A DNA stretch of 64,000 bases from Anaerolineae bacterium (GCA_022823945.1 JAJEBK010000024.1:51431-115430), one strand, 5' to 3'; shown: positions 34,122 through 42,556, counted from the stretch's first letter. Translations and numbers: made by a program. The notes: generated by a model from the letters alone, not told the origin.

Positions 34122-34130
34122 TGCTACAAT
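34122..34130 (+). promoter_or_regulatory. Extended -10 promoter of the L-fuconolactonase-like gene
   Basis: TGC-TACAAT at 34122-34130, 42 bases before the ATG at 34172, within the divergent gap to the CoA-transferase gene. Same element as at 14991-14999. Confidence 0.45.
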
Positions 34131-34171
34131 CGTGCGCAAGATGAATAGGCTTGCTTGCGCGGGAGATCCTC

Positions 34172-35017
34172 ATGTACAAAGTCGATACGCATCAACATTT
34201 TTGGAATCTGGACGAGGTTGCCTATCCTTGGCTGGTGCCAGCTTATGGACCCATTTATCGCACTTTCACCGCTGCCGAGCTGGAACCGCAGTTGAATGCC
34301 GCCGGCGTCGATAAAACAGTCATCGTGCAAGCTATGGACTCGTATGCCGATACCGACTCCATGCTGGCGATCGCCGAGCAGCATAACTGGGTGGCCGGCG
34401 TGGTCGGCTGGGTGCCCTTGCACGATCCAGCAGAAGCGGACAAAAAGCTGGATGAATATACGCAGAATCCCTACTTCAAAGGCATGCGCCACTTGATTCA
34501 CGAAGAAAGCAATCCTGATTGGGTTTTGCAGAAGCAGGTCATCGAAGGCTTGGAGCTGTTGGCGGAGCGCGACCTGACTTTTGATGTGGTGGCGGTCTTC
34601 CCCAACCACCTCAAGCATGTGCCGGCGCTGGCGGAGAAAGTGCCCGAGTTGATGATGGTTATCGATCATCTGGCAAAGCCGCCGCTGGATGAGAGCGACC
34701 GCAAGGAATGGCGGGCTCAACTTGCCGCCGCCGCAGAATGCCCTAATGTCTATGCCAAAGTCTCGGGCTTGAATACTGTAACGCCCGACTTTGAGAATTG
34801 GACTTATGAAGATATTAAGCCGCTGGTCGACTATGCCATTGAGCAGTTTGGACCGCACCGGCTGATGTTCGGCAGCGATTGGCCCGTGGCCGTGCTGGCT
34901 GGCGATTATGTCAAAGTCTGGACAGAGACCAATAAATGCCTGTCCGATTTGACCAGCGCTGAGAAAGATGCTGTGCTGGGCAAAACCGCGAATGCCTTCT
35001 ATGGGCTGGACTTGTAG
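34172..35017 (+). CDS. Amidohydrolase-family lactonase (L-fuconolactonase-like)
   Basis: 281 residues from ATG 34172, with GGGAG 7 bases before. TIM-barrel amidohydrolase of the COG3618 type: DTHQHFW with His7 and His9, GVVGWVPLHDP, the central MMVIDHLAKPP and the C-terminal LMFGSDWPVAVLAGDY with the metal Asp. Family members hydrolyse L-fucono-1,5-lactone or similar sugar lactones to the acid. The L-fuconate dehydratase at 25349 would then act on the product, so both steps of a non-phosphorylated L-fucose pathway are in the window. Confidence 0.85.
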   Translation: MYKVDTHQHFWNLDEVAYPWLVPAYGPIYRTFTAAELEPQLNAAGVDKTVIVQAMDSYADTDSMLAIAEQHNWVAGVVGWVPLHDPAEADKKLDEYTQNPYFKGMRHLIHEESNPDWVLQKQVIEGLELLAERDLTFDVVAVFPNHLKHVPALAEKVPELMMVIDHLAKPPLDESDRKEWRAQLAAAAECPNVYAKVSGLNTVTPDFENWTYEDIKPLVDYAIEQFGPHRLMFGSDWPVAVLAGDYVKVWTETNKCLSDLTSAEKDAVLGKTANAFYGLDL

Positions 35018-35029
35018 ATTGCTGCGGGA

Positions 35030-35449
35030 TTAGGCTTCGGGTTCCAATTCTACATCGGCTTCGCGCAGGCTGAGCATGCCTTCCAGACGAGCCAGACGCT
35101 GGTTGGCGCGGTCGACCTTGTTCTCGACAAATTGTATATCACTACGCAAGCTCGATTCCAGGCTGTCGATGCGTTTGTGGAGCGTTTCCGCTTCGGTTTT
35201 GATTTCGTCGCGCAGCGTTGCCTCAAGGCTCTTGTTTTCGTCGCGCAGCGTCGTCTCGATCCTGGCGCATTCTGTGGTCAATCGTTCTTCGAGCCGGTCA
35301 ATGCGAGCATGCAGCGCGCGGATTTCGCCCATAAGATCATCGCGCAGCGCCGAAACTCTGTCTTCACTCCGCGTGTCCAAGCGCCAGTACAAGACGAGCA
35401 GCGAGATAACGAACACGACAGTATCAGGATTTAGAATCGAATTTTCCAT
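35030..35449 (-). CDS. Membrane-anchored coiled-coil protein
   Basis: 139 residues with GAGGAG 7 bases before ATG 35449. One membrane helix (about 9-21, VVFVISLLVLYW) ends in YWRLD, then a long coiled coil with repeated LRDE(I/N)K and RIDRLEE heptads (27-125) and an acidic tail. The design, including the aromatic-RLD border, is like the protein at 30259, though the repeats differ. It lies convergently after the L-fuconolactonase gene. Function unknown; anchoring or oligomeric scaffold is possible. Confidence 0.6.
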   Translation of the reverse strand: MENSILNPDTVVFVISLLVLYWRLDTRSEDRVSALRDDLMGEIRALHARIDRLEERLTTECARIETTLRDENKSLEATLRDEIKTEAETLHKRIDSLESSLRSDIQFVENKVDRANQRLARLEGMLSLREADVELEPEA

Positions 35450-35524
35450 GCACAGACTCCTCTGCCTCAGGCACTTGCTACAAGAATAGCGCGGTTCGCA
35501 ATCAATGACAAATCGGGAGCCAAG

Positions 35525-36604
35525 TCACGGCGCAGGGATGGCGGTGCCACTGGCTGCGCTCGACTCGTACGCCGCTTCTACGGTCGTCATCGTTTCAATG
35601 GCATCTTCCACCGAGGTCGGCAGGCTTTGCGCTTCGCCGTCCGCATAGCGCATCAAGCTGGCCATTGTGCCAATGAAGGCTTCGGGAAACCACGATCCGC
35701 TGATATCCAGAGACTGCCAGGTCGGCTCATCATCATCCAGCAGCACATATTCAAAGCGGTCGGGCACGCCATGCGGATAATTCATATTCAGCCCGGCGCG
35801 GATCTGGATGGCGCCACGGCTGCCCTCGAACTTGACATAAGACTGCTGCTTCTGCGCGCCATAGGCATGGCTGTGATTGGTCATCACATTGACGCGCGGG
35901 TTTTCGCCATAATCCATAATGATCATGGAGCGCGAGCCGCCTCGAAGCTCTGGCGCGGACGGATGGCTGATTGTCTTGGCATAGACGCTTGCGGGCGTGC
36001 CACAGAATGAACGAACTAGATCGACATAATGAATGCTGTGATAGAGGATCTCCACACGCGGCAAGGGGAAAAGAAATTGCCACAGATGCCAGGGCGTGTC
36101 AGTCTGAATGCGCACTTCCATATCGCACAATTCGCCGATTAAACCCTGCTCGATCATGTCGCGCGCGGCGATGATGAAAGGGGCAAAGCGCAATTGAAAA
36201 TTGATGGCTGCGACCAGCTCGCGGTTGCGGCAGATTTTCAGGATCTCTCGCGCTTGAGCCAGGTCATCGCCCATGGGCTTTTGGATGAGCACAACGCGCC
36301 CGGTCGGAATCTGCGCGAGGATTTCGGTGATGGCGCTGCCCGGCACAGCCACATCAAAGACGGCGTCTGCGGGCGCAGCGCTGATGGCTTCGGCGAGCGA
36401 ATCGTAAAGGCGCGGCACGCCGAACTTGTCCGCCATCATGCTCGCGCGCTGGTGGTCGATATCAAAACCGCCCACCACAGAAAAGCCAGCGATCTGATAG
36501 GCGGGGTAATGCGCATCATGCACGATGCCGCCCATGCCGATGCTGACGATGGGGCGCGGCTGGCTGGGCAATGTGGCTGCTTGACGAAGCGTGAAACTGG
36601 GCAT
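35525..36604 (-). CDS. Gfo/Idh/MocA family oxidoreductase
   Basis: 359-residue NAD(P)-dependent oxidoreductase. Rossmann domain: IVSIGMGGIVHDAHYPAY and the FDIDHQRA acidic strand end; C-terminal substrate domain with HSIHYVDLVR. The usual EKP catalytic motif reads QKP (LIQKPMGDD); the lysine is kept but the glutamate is not. Family members oxidise sugars, inositols or dehydrate sugar derivatives. Position within the deoxy-sugar region suggests a sugar dehydrogenase, perhaps the first oxidation step before the lactonase. The start lacks a good ribosome site. Confidence 0.85.
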   Translation of the reverse strand: MPSFTLRQAATLPSQPRPIVSIGMGGIVHDAHYPAYQIAGFSVVGGFDIDHQRASMMADKFGVPRLYDSLAEAISAAPADAVFDVAVPGSAITEILAQIPTGRVVLIQKPMGDDLAQAREILKICRNRELVAAINFQLRFAPFIIAARDMIEQGLIGELCDMEVRIQTDTPWHLWQFLFPLPRVEILYHSIHYVDLVRSFCGTPASVYAKTISHPSAPELRGGSRSMIIMDYGENPRVNVMTNHSHAYGAQKQQSYVKFEGSRGAIQIRAGLNMNYPHGVPDRFEYVLLDDDEPTWQSLDISGSWFPEAFIGTMASLMRYADGEAQSLPTSVEDAIETMTTVEAAYESSAASGTAIPAP

Positions 36605-36698
36605 GGGACACCATCCTGGCTGGGCTGCTGATTACCTTGGGCTTGCTACAACCCGAAGGCTACACAAACTGGCTGTCACTGTGTCGGCGAATTGCCGC

Positions 36699-37148
36699 CT
36701 ATACAACTTCTCGCCGCTGCACGAGATACAGGTGCTGACAGGCGAGCACGATCTTGCCATGCTGGTTGTGCACTTCGACTTGTTCGATGACATACCCGTG
36801 ATCGGGGTGCTTGGGATAATCGCGCTTTTCACTGATGGTAGCGGTGACCGTGATGGTATCGCCGATGTACACGGGACGGATAAAGCGGACGCGGTCATAG
36901 CCATAAGAAAAAGCGACTGGATTGATCTCGTTGGCAGTCATGCCGATGGCCACGCACAAAATCAATGTGCCATGTGCGATGCGCTGCTTGAACTCCTGCG
37001 TCTTGACCCATTCGGCGTCCATGTGATGCGGGAAGAAATCGCCCGTCTGGCCGGCATGCAAGACAATATCGGCTTCGGTGATGGTGCGCCCGAAAGTCTG
37101 ACGCGACAAACCGATTTCGTAGTCTTCAAAGTAGCTGGTTTTGATCAT
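36699..37148 (-). CDS. MaoC-like hot-dog hydratase
   Basis: 149 residues. The active-site stretch [13 protein letters not shown] contains the Asp and His pair expected of a hydratase 2/MaoC active site, and [22 protein letters not shown] is the family strand shared nearly word for word with the protein at 32345. It presumably hydrates or dehydrates an enoyl-CoA. It sits upstream of the Gfo/Idh gene on the same strand with a 94-base gap. Confidence 0.85.
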   Translation of the reverse strand: MIKTSYFEDYEIGLSRQTFGRTITEADIVLHAGQTGDFFPHHMDAEWVKTQEFKQRIAHGTLILCVAIGMTANEINPVAFSYGYDRVRFIRPVYIGDTITVTATISEKRDYPKHPDHGYVIEQVEVHNQHGKIVLACQHLYLVQRREVV

Positions 37149-37261
37149 GGCGGATTCTCGCTGGATTCGCTGTTGGCATGCTGGCGCTGCGACTATGTTA
37201 CCATAGAAGTAGTACCGGGTAAGTCATGCGAAAAAAGGGCAATGCCATTCTGAGTCGAAAC

Positions 37262-37385
37262 ATGCGAGCGACTCAAGAGTTGCCCCTACGGCGTTCCTTC
37301 ATATTGTTGCAATACTTTGTTGATTTCAAAGAGATTCTGAGACGGCAAGTAGGGGCGAGGCGGCGACTCGCCCAAAAGACCCCCT
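37262..37385 (-). repeat. GTAGGGG/GAGTCGCCC dispersed repeats, two adjacent copies
   Basis: 37262-37322 reads GCGAGCGACTC-type start... precisely, GCGACTCAAGAGTTGCCCCT followed by ACGGCGTTCCTTCATATTGT, which is the reverse complement of the 14680-14740 copy. 37349-37385 is a second, direct GTAGGGGCGAGGCGGCGACT element with CGCCC after it. Confidence 0.6.
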
Positions 37386-37514
37386 TGATAAGTCGGGAGA
37401 AGCAAAATACGCGCGGGCTTTCATTTTGATGTGATTGCCTTGGCTTCCAGAATGAACCTGGCGGCAAGAGCGACTGATGCTCGCGAGCGCTGGCTGTATC
37501 CTGGCTTTCGCCTG

Positions 37515-37523
37515 TGTTAGAGT
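37515..37523 (+). promoter_or_regulatory. Extended -10 of the M23 peptidase gene, implying a leaderless start
   Basis: TGT-TAGAGT at 37515-37523 ends only 9 bases before the ATG at 37533. The transcription start predicted 6-8 bases after the -10 falls at or next to the ATG, and there is no ribosome site. Confidence 0.4.
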
Positions 37524-37532
37524 AAGCTCATC

Positions 37533-38756
37533 ATGCGCAGACGATCTTCTACCGTCGCTGGTCCTGCGCGCGTATCTCCCTACGCTCGCACAGGATCGCT
37601 GCCGCGCTGGCGTCGTGGCTGCGGCTGCGTCTGTTTATTGGCTGCTTTCGCGCTGACGATCGCCGCGGTCTTTTTGCTGATCACCGCACCGCCAACTGCC
37701 GAACCTGTCGCGCCCGCTCAAACTGTCGAGGCTGCCGCGCCCACCGCCAGTTTGCTGCCAGCTACGCGCATCGCTGCCCCAGCAAGCGATTTGCCCGCGG
37801 GAGCGCCCGAAGAAGCTGCTTTGCCGACGATCAGCGCGCAGCAAATCACCGCCTTGCTAGCCACGCCGCCATTGCAACGGGTCGAATCGTTGCTGATGCG
37901 CGCTGACAGCCTGCGCTATGAGCCCTTCACCATCATCCCTAACCGCTCGCGCACGAAGATGACCGTGTATGTCGCGCGGCAGGGCGATACGATCGCTGCA
38001 ATCGCCGGGCGTTATGGCTTGACCAGCGAGACAATCGCCTGGTGCAACAATCACCGACTGGCGCAATGGCTGCGGCCTGGCGATGTGGTCAATATCCCGC
38101 CGGCCGACGGCGCCTGCCACACGGTCTTGCGCACGCAGGGTTTGGACATCGCCGCCATCGCCGAGCAATATGGCATCGACGATCCTTATGCCATCATCGA
38201 AGCGCCTGCCAACGACCTGGCCGCCGTCACACCCGAATTCCTGGCACCTAGCAACACCTTTCTTTTCATCCCCGGCGGCGAGGGCGCGGTCATCACCTGG
38301 AATGCGCCGGTCCAGCAAGACAGCGCCGGCAATGTCGTGGCATTCGACCCCAGCAGCCCATTCAGCTGTGGCGCGCGCAGTGGCGGTGGCGCTTACTGGT
38401 CCAATCCGCTGCCCAACGGCACCTTCGTGCGTGGTTTTTATGCCGGGCACAGCGGCATTGATATCGCTGCTCCGACCGGCACACCCATCTTTGCCGCCAA
38501 CAGCGGACCTGTGCTTTATGCCGGCTGGAACAACTGGGGCTATGGCAATACCGTCGTCATCGGCCACGGTCCTTATTCGACGCTCTATGGCCACATGAGC
38601 AGCCGCAATGTTGGCTGTGGACAGACTGTGGTGGTGGGGCAAGTCATCGGCTTTGTCGGCAGCACGGGCAATTCATCGGGTCCGCACCTGCACTTCGAGA
38701 TCCGCTATTTGAACCAGCCCGCAGACCCTTCGGCGACGACAGGCATCGGCTGGTGA
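37533..38756 (+). CDS. LysM and M23-peptidase domain cell-wall protein
   Basis: 407 residues. A basic N-terminus (1-28) leads into one membrane helix (about 31-51), then a Pro/Ala-rich spacer. LysM at 144-190 (YVARQGDTIAAIAGRYG ... LRPGDVVNIP) binds peptidoglycan; a second, weaker LysM-like segment follows (195-248). The M23 domain (about 300-395) keeps the zinc and catalytic residues His306, Asp310, His385 and His387 (GHSGID, GPHLHFE). It acts outside the membrane as a peptidoglycan endopeptidase or a divisome activator. The next gene overlaps by 4 bases. Confidence 0.92.
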   Translation: MRRRSSTVAGPARVSPYARTGSLPRWRRGCGCVCLLAAFALTIAAVFLLITAPPTAEPVAPAQTVEAAAPTASLLPATRIAAPASDLPAGAPEEAALPTISAQQITALLATPPLQRVESLLMRADSLRYEPFTIIPNRSRTKMTVYVARQGDTIAAIAGRYGLTSETIAWCNNHRLAQWLRPGDVVNIPPADGACHTVLRTQGLDIAAIAEQYGIDDPYAIIEAPANDLAAVTPEFLAPSNTFLFIPGGEGAVITWNAPVQQDSAGNVVAFDPSSPFSCGARSGGGAYWSNPLPNGTFVRGFYAGHSGIDIAAPTGTPIFAANSGPVLYAGWNNWGYGNTVVIGHGPYSTLYGHMSSRNVGCGQTVVVGQVIGFVGSTGNSSGPHLHFEIRYLNQPADPSATTGIGW

Positions 38757-39238
38757 GCCATTTCCGCGCTGCCGATGAGGCTTGGCTGGCGCTGCAAAGT
38801 GGCGCTGATCCCCAATTGCGCGCTGAGGCGGTCGCCTACCTGGGCGAGCAGCGCTATGCTCCCGCCGTGCCGCGCTTGGTCGAACTGCTGCGCACAGCAG
38901 ATCCTGGCACGCGCTATCTGACCGCCAAGGCGCTGGGGCAGATCGGCGACGAAGCAGAAGCCGCTGTGCCCGCCCTGCTGGAGGCGCTGCGCGGGGACGA
39001 TATGTTCTTGCGAGCGGGCGCAACTGGCGCACTGATCAAAATCGGCTATCCTGCCGTGCCCGGGCTGACAGTCGCGCTATTCGATGACAGCAACGCAGTC
39101 AAACGGGCGGCCTGCAAAGCGCTGGGCAGGATCGGCAATCCGCGCGCTGTACCCGCATTGACCAATGCGCTGAAAGATGCCAACGCTGGCGTGCGCCGCC
39201 TCGCCCAAGAAGCGTTGGAGCGCATCAACAAAAAATGA
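38753..39238 (+). CDS. HEAT-repeat (PBS-lyase type) protein
   Basis: 161 residues made of about four HEAT repeats of 30-32 residues (for example DPGTRYLTAKALGQIGDEAEAAVPALLEALR and NAVKRAACKALGRIGNPRAVPALTNALK). GTG start overlaps the M23 stop as GTGA, so the two are translationally coupled; the protein may bind or regulate the peptidase's complex from the cytoplasm. A similar protein is encoded at 52928. Confidence 0.85.
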   Translation: MSHFRAADEAWLALQSGADPQLRAEAVAYLGEQRYAPAVPRLVELLRTADPGTRYLTAKALGQIGDEAEAAVPALLEALRGDDMFLRAGATGALIKIGYPAVPGLTVALFDDSNAVKRAACKALGRIGNPRAVPALTNALKDANAGVRRLAQEALERINKK

Positions 39239-39330
39239 GCCACCGAGTACAGCGAGTTTTATGAGTATACCGAGTGATTTATACCTCTTTGCTCTCTGTG
39301 CACTCTGTGTTCTCTGTGTCGAAAAATGCA
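39239..39330. repeat. CACAGAG-type repeat (inverted orientation)
   Basis: CACCGAGTACAGCGAG and ACCGAGTGA words followed by CTCTCTGTGCACTCTGTGTT CTCTGTG. The same two word types occur together at 17354-17460. Confidence 0.55.
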
Positions 39331-39387
39331 CAGTACTTTGTTGGTTTCACTTCTATACCTCTGTGACAACGAAACAGGAGACTGACC

Positions 39388-40194
39388 ATGTTCTCACAAC
39401 CTCAAATCGAGCAATTTCGCAGCGAGGGCTGGCTGGCGGTTGACGATTTTTGGAGCGAGCGCGAAGTGGCCGCCATGCGAGCCGAGTTGGATGTCTTGAA
39501 GAAGCGCGGGCTGCTGCGCAATGTCGCTACCGCCGGCGATGGCAAGACGCCCTCCCAAGACCAGGTCAATTTGCAGCTTTGCCCCATGTTCCCGCACAGT
39601 CCGCTCTTCCGCGCCATGCCTTTCGCCGAAAAAGCTATCGCCGCCGTCCAGCAGTTGATTGGCGACCCGGTCGTGCTGCACCTCGATCAAGTCTTCCTCA
39701 AGCCCGGCAAGCAGGGCAGCGGCACCAACTGGCATCAAGACAACGCCTATTTCCAGATCGACGATCCGCTGGCCGGCACCGCGATGTGGACGGCTGTGCA
39801 CGCTGCGACTGTGGCAAACGGCACCATCCATGTCATCCCGGGCAGCTTCCGCACTGTCTATCCACACAGCCGCGACCCGTATAGCGACCACCACATCCGC
39901 TGTTATCCGCCCGAAGACGCTGCGCTGGCGATCGAGCTGCCGGCCGGTGGCGTGGCTTTCTTCGCCTATGGCGTGGCGCATTGCACATTGGCGAATACGA
40001 CCGACGCAGAACGGGCTGGCGTGGCGCTGCATTTCATCAACGGCGGACAAGATGCCACAGCCAAAAGCGGCTTCCCGCTGGGCAAGCGGCCCCACCTCAG
40101 CGGCGAAAGAGCCAGCGGCGGATTGCATGAGCACGGCGAATTCATCGCGGGCAGCTGGGGGCGCGAAGTCTCGGCAGCGCTGGCACAATCTTGA
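39388..40194 (+). CDS. Phytanoyl-CoA dioxygenase family protein
   Basis: 268-residue Fe(II)/2-oxoglutarate dioxygenase. Iron ligands His116 and Asp118 (TNWHQDNAYFQ) and His198 (AYGVAHCT), with the 2-oxoglutarate-binding Arg209 ten residues on. AGGAG precedes the ATG. PhyH proteins hydroxylate very different small molecules, including natural products and osmolytes; the substrate here is unknown. It stands alone between the HEAT protein gene and the convergent surE. Confidence 0.9.
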   Translation: MFSQPQIEQFRSEGWLAVDDFWSEREVAAMRAELDVLKKRGLLRNVATAGDGKTPSQDQVNLQLCPMFPHSPLFRAMPFAEKAIAAVQQLIGDPVVLHLDQVFLKPGKQGSGTNWHQDNAYFQIDDPLAGTAMWTAVHAATVANGTIHVIPGSFRTVYPHSRDPYSDHHIRCYPPEDAALAIELPAGGVAFFAYGVAHCTLANTTDAERAGVALHFINGGQDATAKSGFPLGKRPHLSGERASGGLHEHGEFIAGSWGREVSAALAQS

Positions 40195-40200
40195 GGCGAG

Positions 40201-41028
40201 CTAGGTGCCGTAGGCCTGCCTGCCCAGCAGAATCTGCCGCAAGCGAAACATGTCGGTGCGCGAGGTCAAGTCCAGGCTGATCGGCGTGACCGATACCAGG
40301 TTATCGTGCAGCAGCGCATACACATCGCTGTCGGGTTCGGCGAGATCAGGGTCGGCATGGTAGCGATAACCCAGCTTGGCGGGGTCGCTCAAGGTCAGGC
40401 GTTCCGGGCGGGTGGGGAAATAAACCCGTCGCCGTGACAGCCGCGTCAGCCGCCAGTCGGTCGTTTCCGTCGCGCTCCAGGGCACATCAATCTTCAGCAC
40501 ATCGACATCATCGGGCAGCGCCGCATGGTCGAGCAACCAGTCGCCAAAATGCCGTGTCCAGGTCGCAGCGGGGCGAAAGTCGACTTCTTCGCTGTGCGTC
40601 AAATGCAAGTCGGTGGTCGTCTGCAAGCTGACGGCGATAGAGCGAATGCCCAGACTCGCGCCTTCAAGAGCCGCGCCGACTGTGCCAGAAATTGTGACGC
40701 CGTTGCCCGTATTTTCGCCGTAATTGATGCCACTGACCAGCAGCGCCGGGTGTTGCTGGTCCGCCAGCTCGAGCACGGCATGCTGCACCGCTTGCGCCGG
40801 CGTGCCATCGACTGCGTAGGCGAGGCAATCGCCAAAGTCGCCGGGCGGCGTGTATGGGAATATCCGCCCCTCGCTATAATGCGGCATACTGCGCCCCATG
40901 CCCGATTGCTGTTCGCGCGGGGCAGCCACCAGCAGCCGTCCACAGCCGCGGAATGCCGCCACAGCCGCCCATAATCCCGGCGAGTCGATGCCGTCGTCGT
41001 TGGTGAACAAAATCGTGGTTTGGTTCAT
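40201..41028 (-). CDS. surE: 5'/3'-nucleotidase SurE
   Basis: 275 residues. The metal-binding N-terminus ILFTNDDGIDSPGL is diagnostic; the conserved Ser of VAAPREQQSGMG and SGINYGENTG follow. SurE removes phosphate from nucleoside monophosphates and some polyphosphates, and is linked to stationary-phase survival. It ends 6 bases from the convergent dioxygenase gene. Confidence 0.93.
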   Translation of the reverse strand: MNQTTILFTNDDGIDSPGLWAAVAAFRGCGRLLVAAPREQQSGMGRSMPHYSEGRIFPYTPPGDFGDCLAYAVDGTPAQAVQHAVLELADQQHPALLVSGINYGENTGNGVTISGTVGAALEGASLGIRSIAVSLQTTTDLHLTHSEEVDFRPAATWTRHFGDWLLDHAALPDDVDVLKIDVPWSATETTDWRLTRLSRRRVYFPTRPERLTLSDPAKLGYRYHADPDLAEPDSDVYALLHDNLVSVTPISLDLTSRTDMFRLRQILLGRQAYGT

Positions 41029-41359
41029 TCAAAATCCTGCAACATTGACGATAGCTGGCCACAGGCTAGGCGTCGATGATTAAGATTGTGCCTGCGCCTT
41101 GTTAAGCGACTGTCAGGTTTGGAGATAGTTCCCCGACCAGGCGACAATTGTACCACCCTTTCCATCCTCCTTGATGCCCCTACGGGTCTGACGACACGAC
41201 ATGCGCTTGGTCGGCACACCCCCCATCCCCCGCCCCCTTCCCCACAAGGAGGGAAGGGGGGCTAAGGAATCCGAGATTGTATAATTAAGCCCCTCCCTCA
41301 TTTTGGGGGAGGGGTTTGGGGTGGGGGAAAAAAGCCACTCTCATTTTGGGGGTGAGCGC
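41029..41359. other. Gene-free stretch with a large GC-hairpin repeat
   Basis: Contains a short GATGCCCCTACGGGTC copy of the GTAGGGG family (41172-41187) and the two-arm GC-hairpin repeat (41217-41328). Both flanking genes are transcribed leftward, surE away from this gap and the MFS gene ending into it. Confidence 0.55.
41217..41328. repeat. Large two-arm GC-hairpin repeat
   Basis: Left arm CACCCCCCATCCCCCGCCCC with its CTTCCC/GGGAAG hairpin, a 25-base AT-rich centre (AATCCGAGATTGTATAATTA), right arm CCCCTCCCTCATTTTGGGGG AGGGGTTTGGGGTGGGGG. Outer ends are mutually complementary. Close match to 23120-23295. Confidence 0.65.
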
Positions 41360-42556
41360 TCACACCAGTCGCGCGCGTATGTTGCGTTCGCGCAGGCGGA
41401 TGGCTTCATGCAGCGTCAGGGTCGCCAGCGCCGTGACAAACACAAAACGCGGGATAATCTCCAGCCCCTGCGTTTCAGCCAGCACGCCAGCCAGCCAGGG
41501 CAGCAGCGCCATGCCGAGGCTCGCGCCGGTGAATTGCAAGCCGATCGCGTTTGCCACATGCGCCCGACCGACGCGGCCCGGCGTGTCCGATGTCAGCATG
41601 GGGGCGAATGGCGCGATCGCAAAGCCTATGGACGCCAAGCCCAGCAGGCTGCCAAGCGCGCCCAGGTCTGCCGCCAGCAATCCCGCGCCCAAAAGCATGA
41701 GCAAGCCGTTCAGCCGCAAAAAGCGCACATTGCCGATCCGCGCAATGATGATGCCCGCGGCGAAGCGGCTGATCGTCAGGCTCGCCCAATACAGACTGAC
41801 CCAGCTGCCAGCGGTCTTGGCGTCGATGTCGCGCGCTTCGATCAAGAAGCTGTTGGCGAATTGCCCCGCCACAAGTTCGACGCCCGTCGCCAGCATGAAA
41901 GTGCCGACCATCAACCAGATAATCGGCAGGCGCAGCGTCGTTGCCAGGCTGGCATGTTTCGCGCCAGCGCCTTCTGCGCGCGCCTCGCTCAAGCGCCAGC
42001 GCTGCCGAGTGACGAAAAACAGCGAGAACAGCAGCAGGCGAACGAAAGTGAAAATGACATAAGCCCAGCGCCAATCCAGGCTCAAGTCGATGACGATGAA
42101 AGTGATCAGCAGCGGTCCGATGGTCGAGCCTATTCCATAGCTGCCATGCAGCCAATTCATCTGCCGCGCCGAGAAATGCACAGCCGCGAAGGCATTCAAG
42201 CCGGTCGCCATCACGCCCGCGCCCACTCCGCTGCCAAATGCCACCAGCATCACCATCAACCACGAGCCCGCCAGCGCAAAGCCGAACATGCTGCCGGCGG
42301 TGATCACCAAGCCTGTCATCATGATGAAAGCGATGCCAAAACGGTTGATCAGCGGTCCACTGGTCGAGCTGGTCAGCAACCGCCCCAAGGTTGCCGCAGT
42401 CACCAGCGCGCCCAGCGCACTGAGCGTCACATTGAAATCGGCTTGCACATAAATCCAGACGACGCCAATGGCGCTGCCCGATACGCCGCCGACCGTGAAG
42501 ACCAGGCAAGCCAGCGCGAAGAGCCAGCGCGTTTCGCTGTTTCGCTCCGCCATCAT
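41360..42556 (-). CDS. Major facilitator superfamily transporter
   Basis: 398-residue, 12-helix MFS permease. The helix 2-3 loop reads GPLINRFG, near the family's G-x3-D-R-x-G signature (Asp replaced by Asn). Start ATG 42556 overlaps the murJ stop as TGATG, indicating coupling to murJ. MFS members of this kind export drugs or import sugars (fucose-permease-like proteins share the plan); substrate not assignable. The gene ends near a GC-hairpin repeat. Confidence 0.87.
   Translation of the reverse strand: MMAERNSETRWLFALACLVFTVGGVSGSAIGVVWIYVQADFNVTLSALGALVTAATLGRLLTSSTSGPLINRFGIAFIMMTGLVITAGSMFGFALAGSWLMVMLVAFGSGVGAGVMATGLNAFAAVHFSARQMNWLHGSYGIGSTIGPLLITFIVIDLSLDWRWAYVIFTFVRLLLFSLFFVTRQRWRLSEARAEGAGAKHASLATTLRLPIIWLMVGTFMLATGVELVAGQFANSFLIEARDIDAKTAGSWVSLYWASLTISRFAAGIIIARIGNVRFLRLNGLLMLLGAGLLAADLGALGSLLGLASIGFAIAPFAPMLTSDTPGRVGRAHVANAIGLQFTGASLGMALLPWLAGVLAETQGLEIIPRFVFVTALATLTLHEAIRLRERNIRARLV

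Larger units (their letters stand above)
37149..37532. other. Gene-free stretch with two dispersed-repeat copies
   Basis: Holds an inverted copy of the 14680 repeat (37262-37322) and, 27 bases on, a GTAGGGGCGAGGCGGCGACTC copy (37349-37385). The short open frame through here consists of repeat sequence. An extended -10 for the next gene lies at the right end. Confidence 0.6.

Noticed and set aside
37226..37429. 67-codon frame between the MaoC and M23 genes
   Set aside because: It is read almost wholly from two copies of the dispersed repeat.
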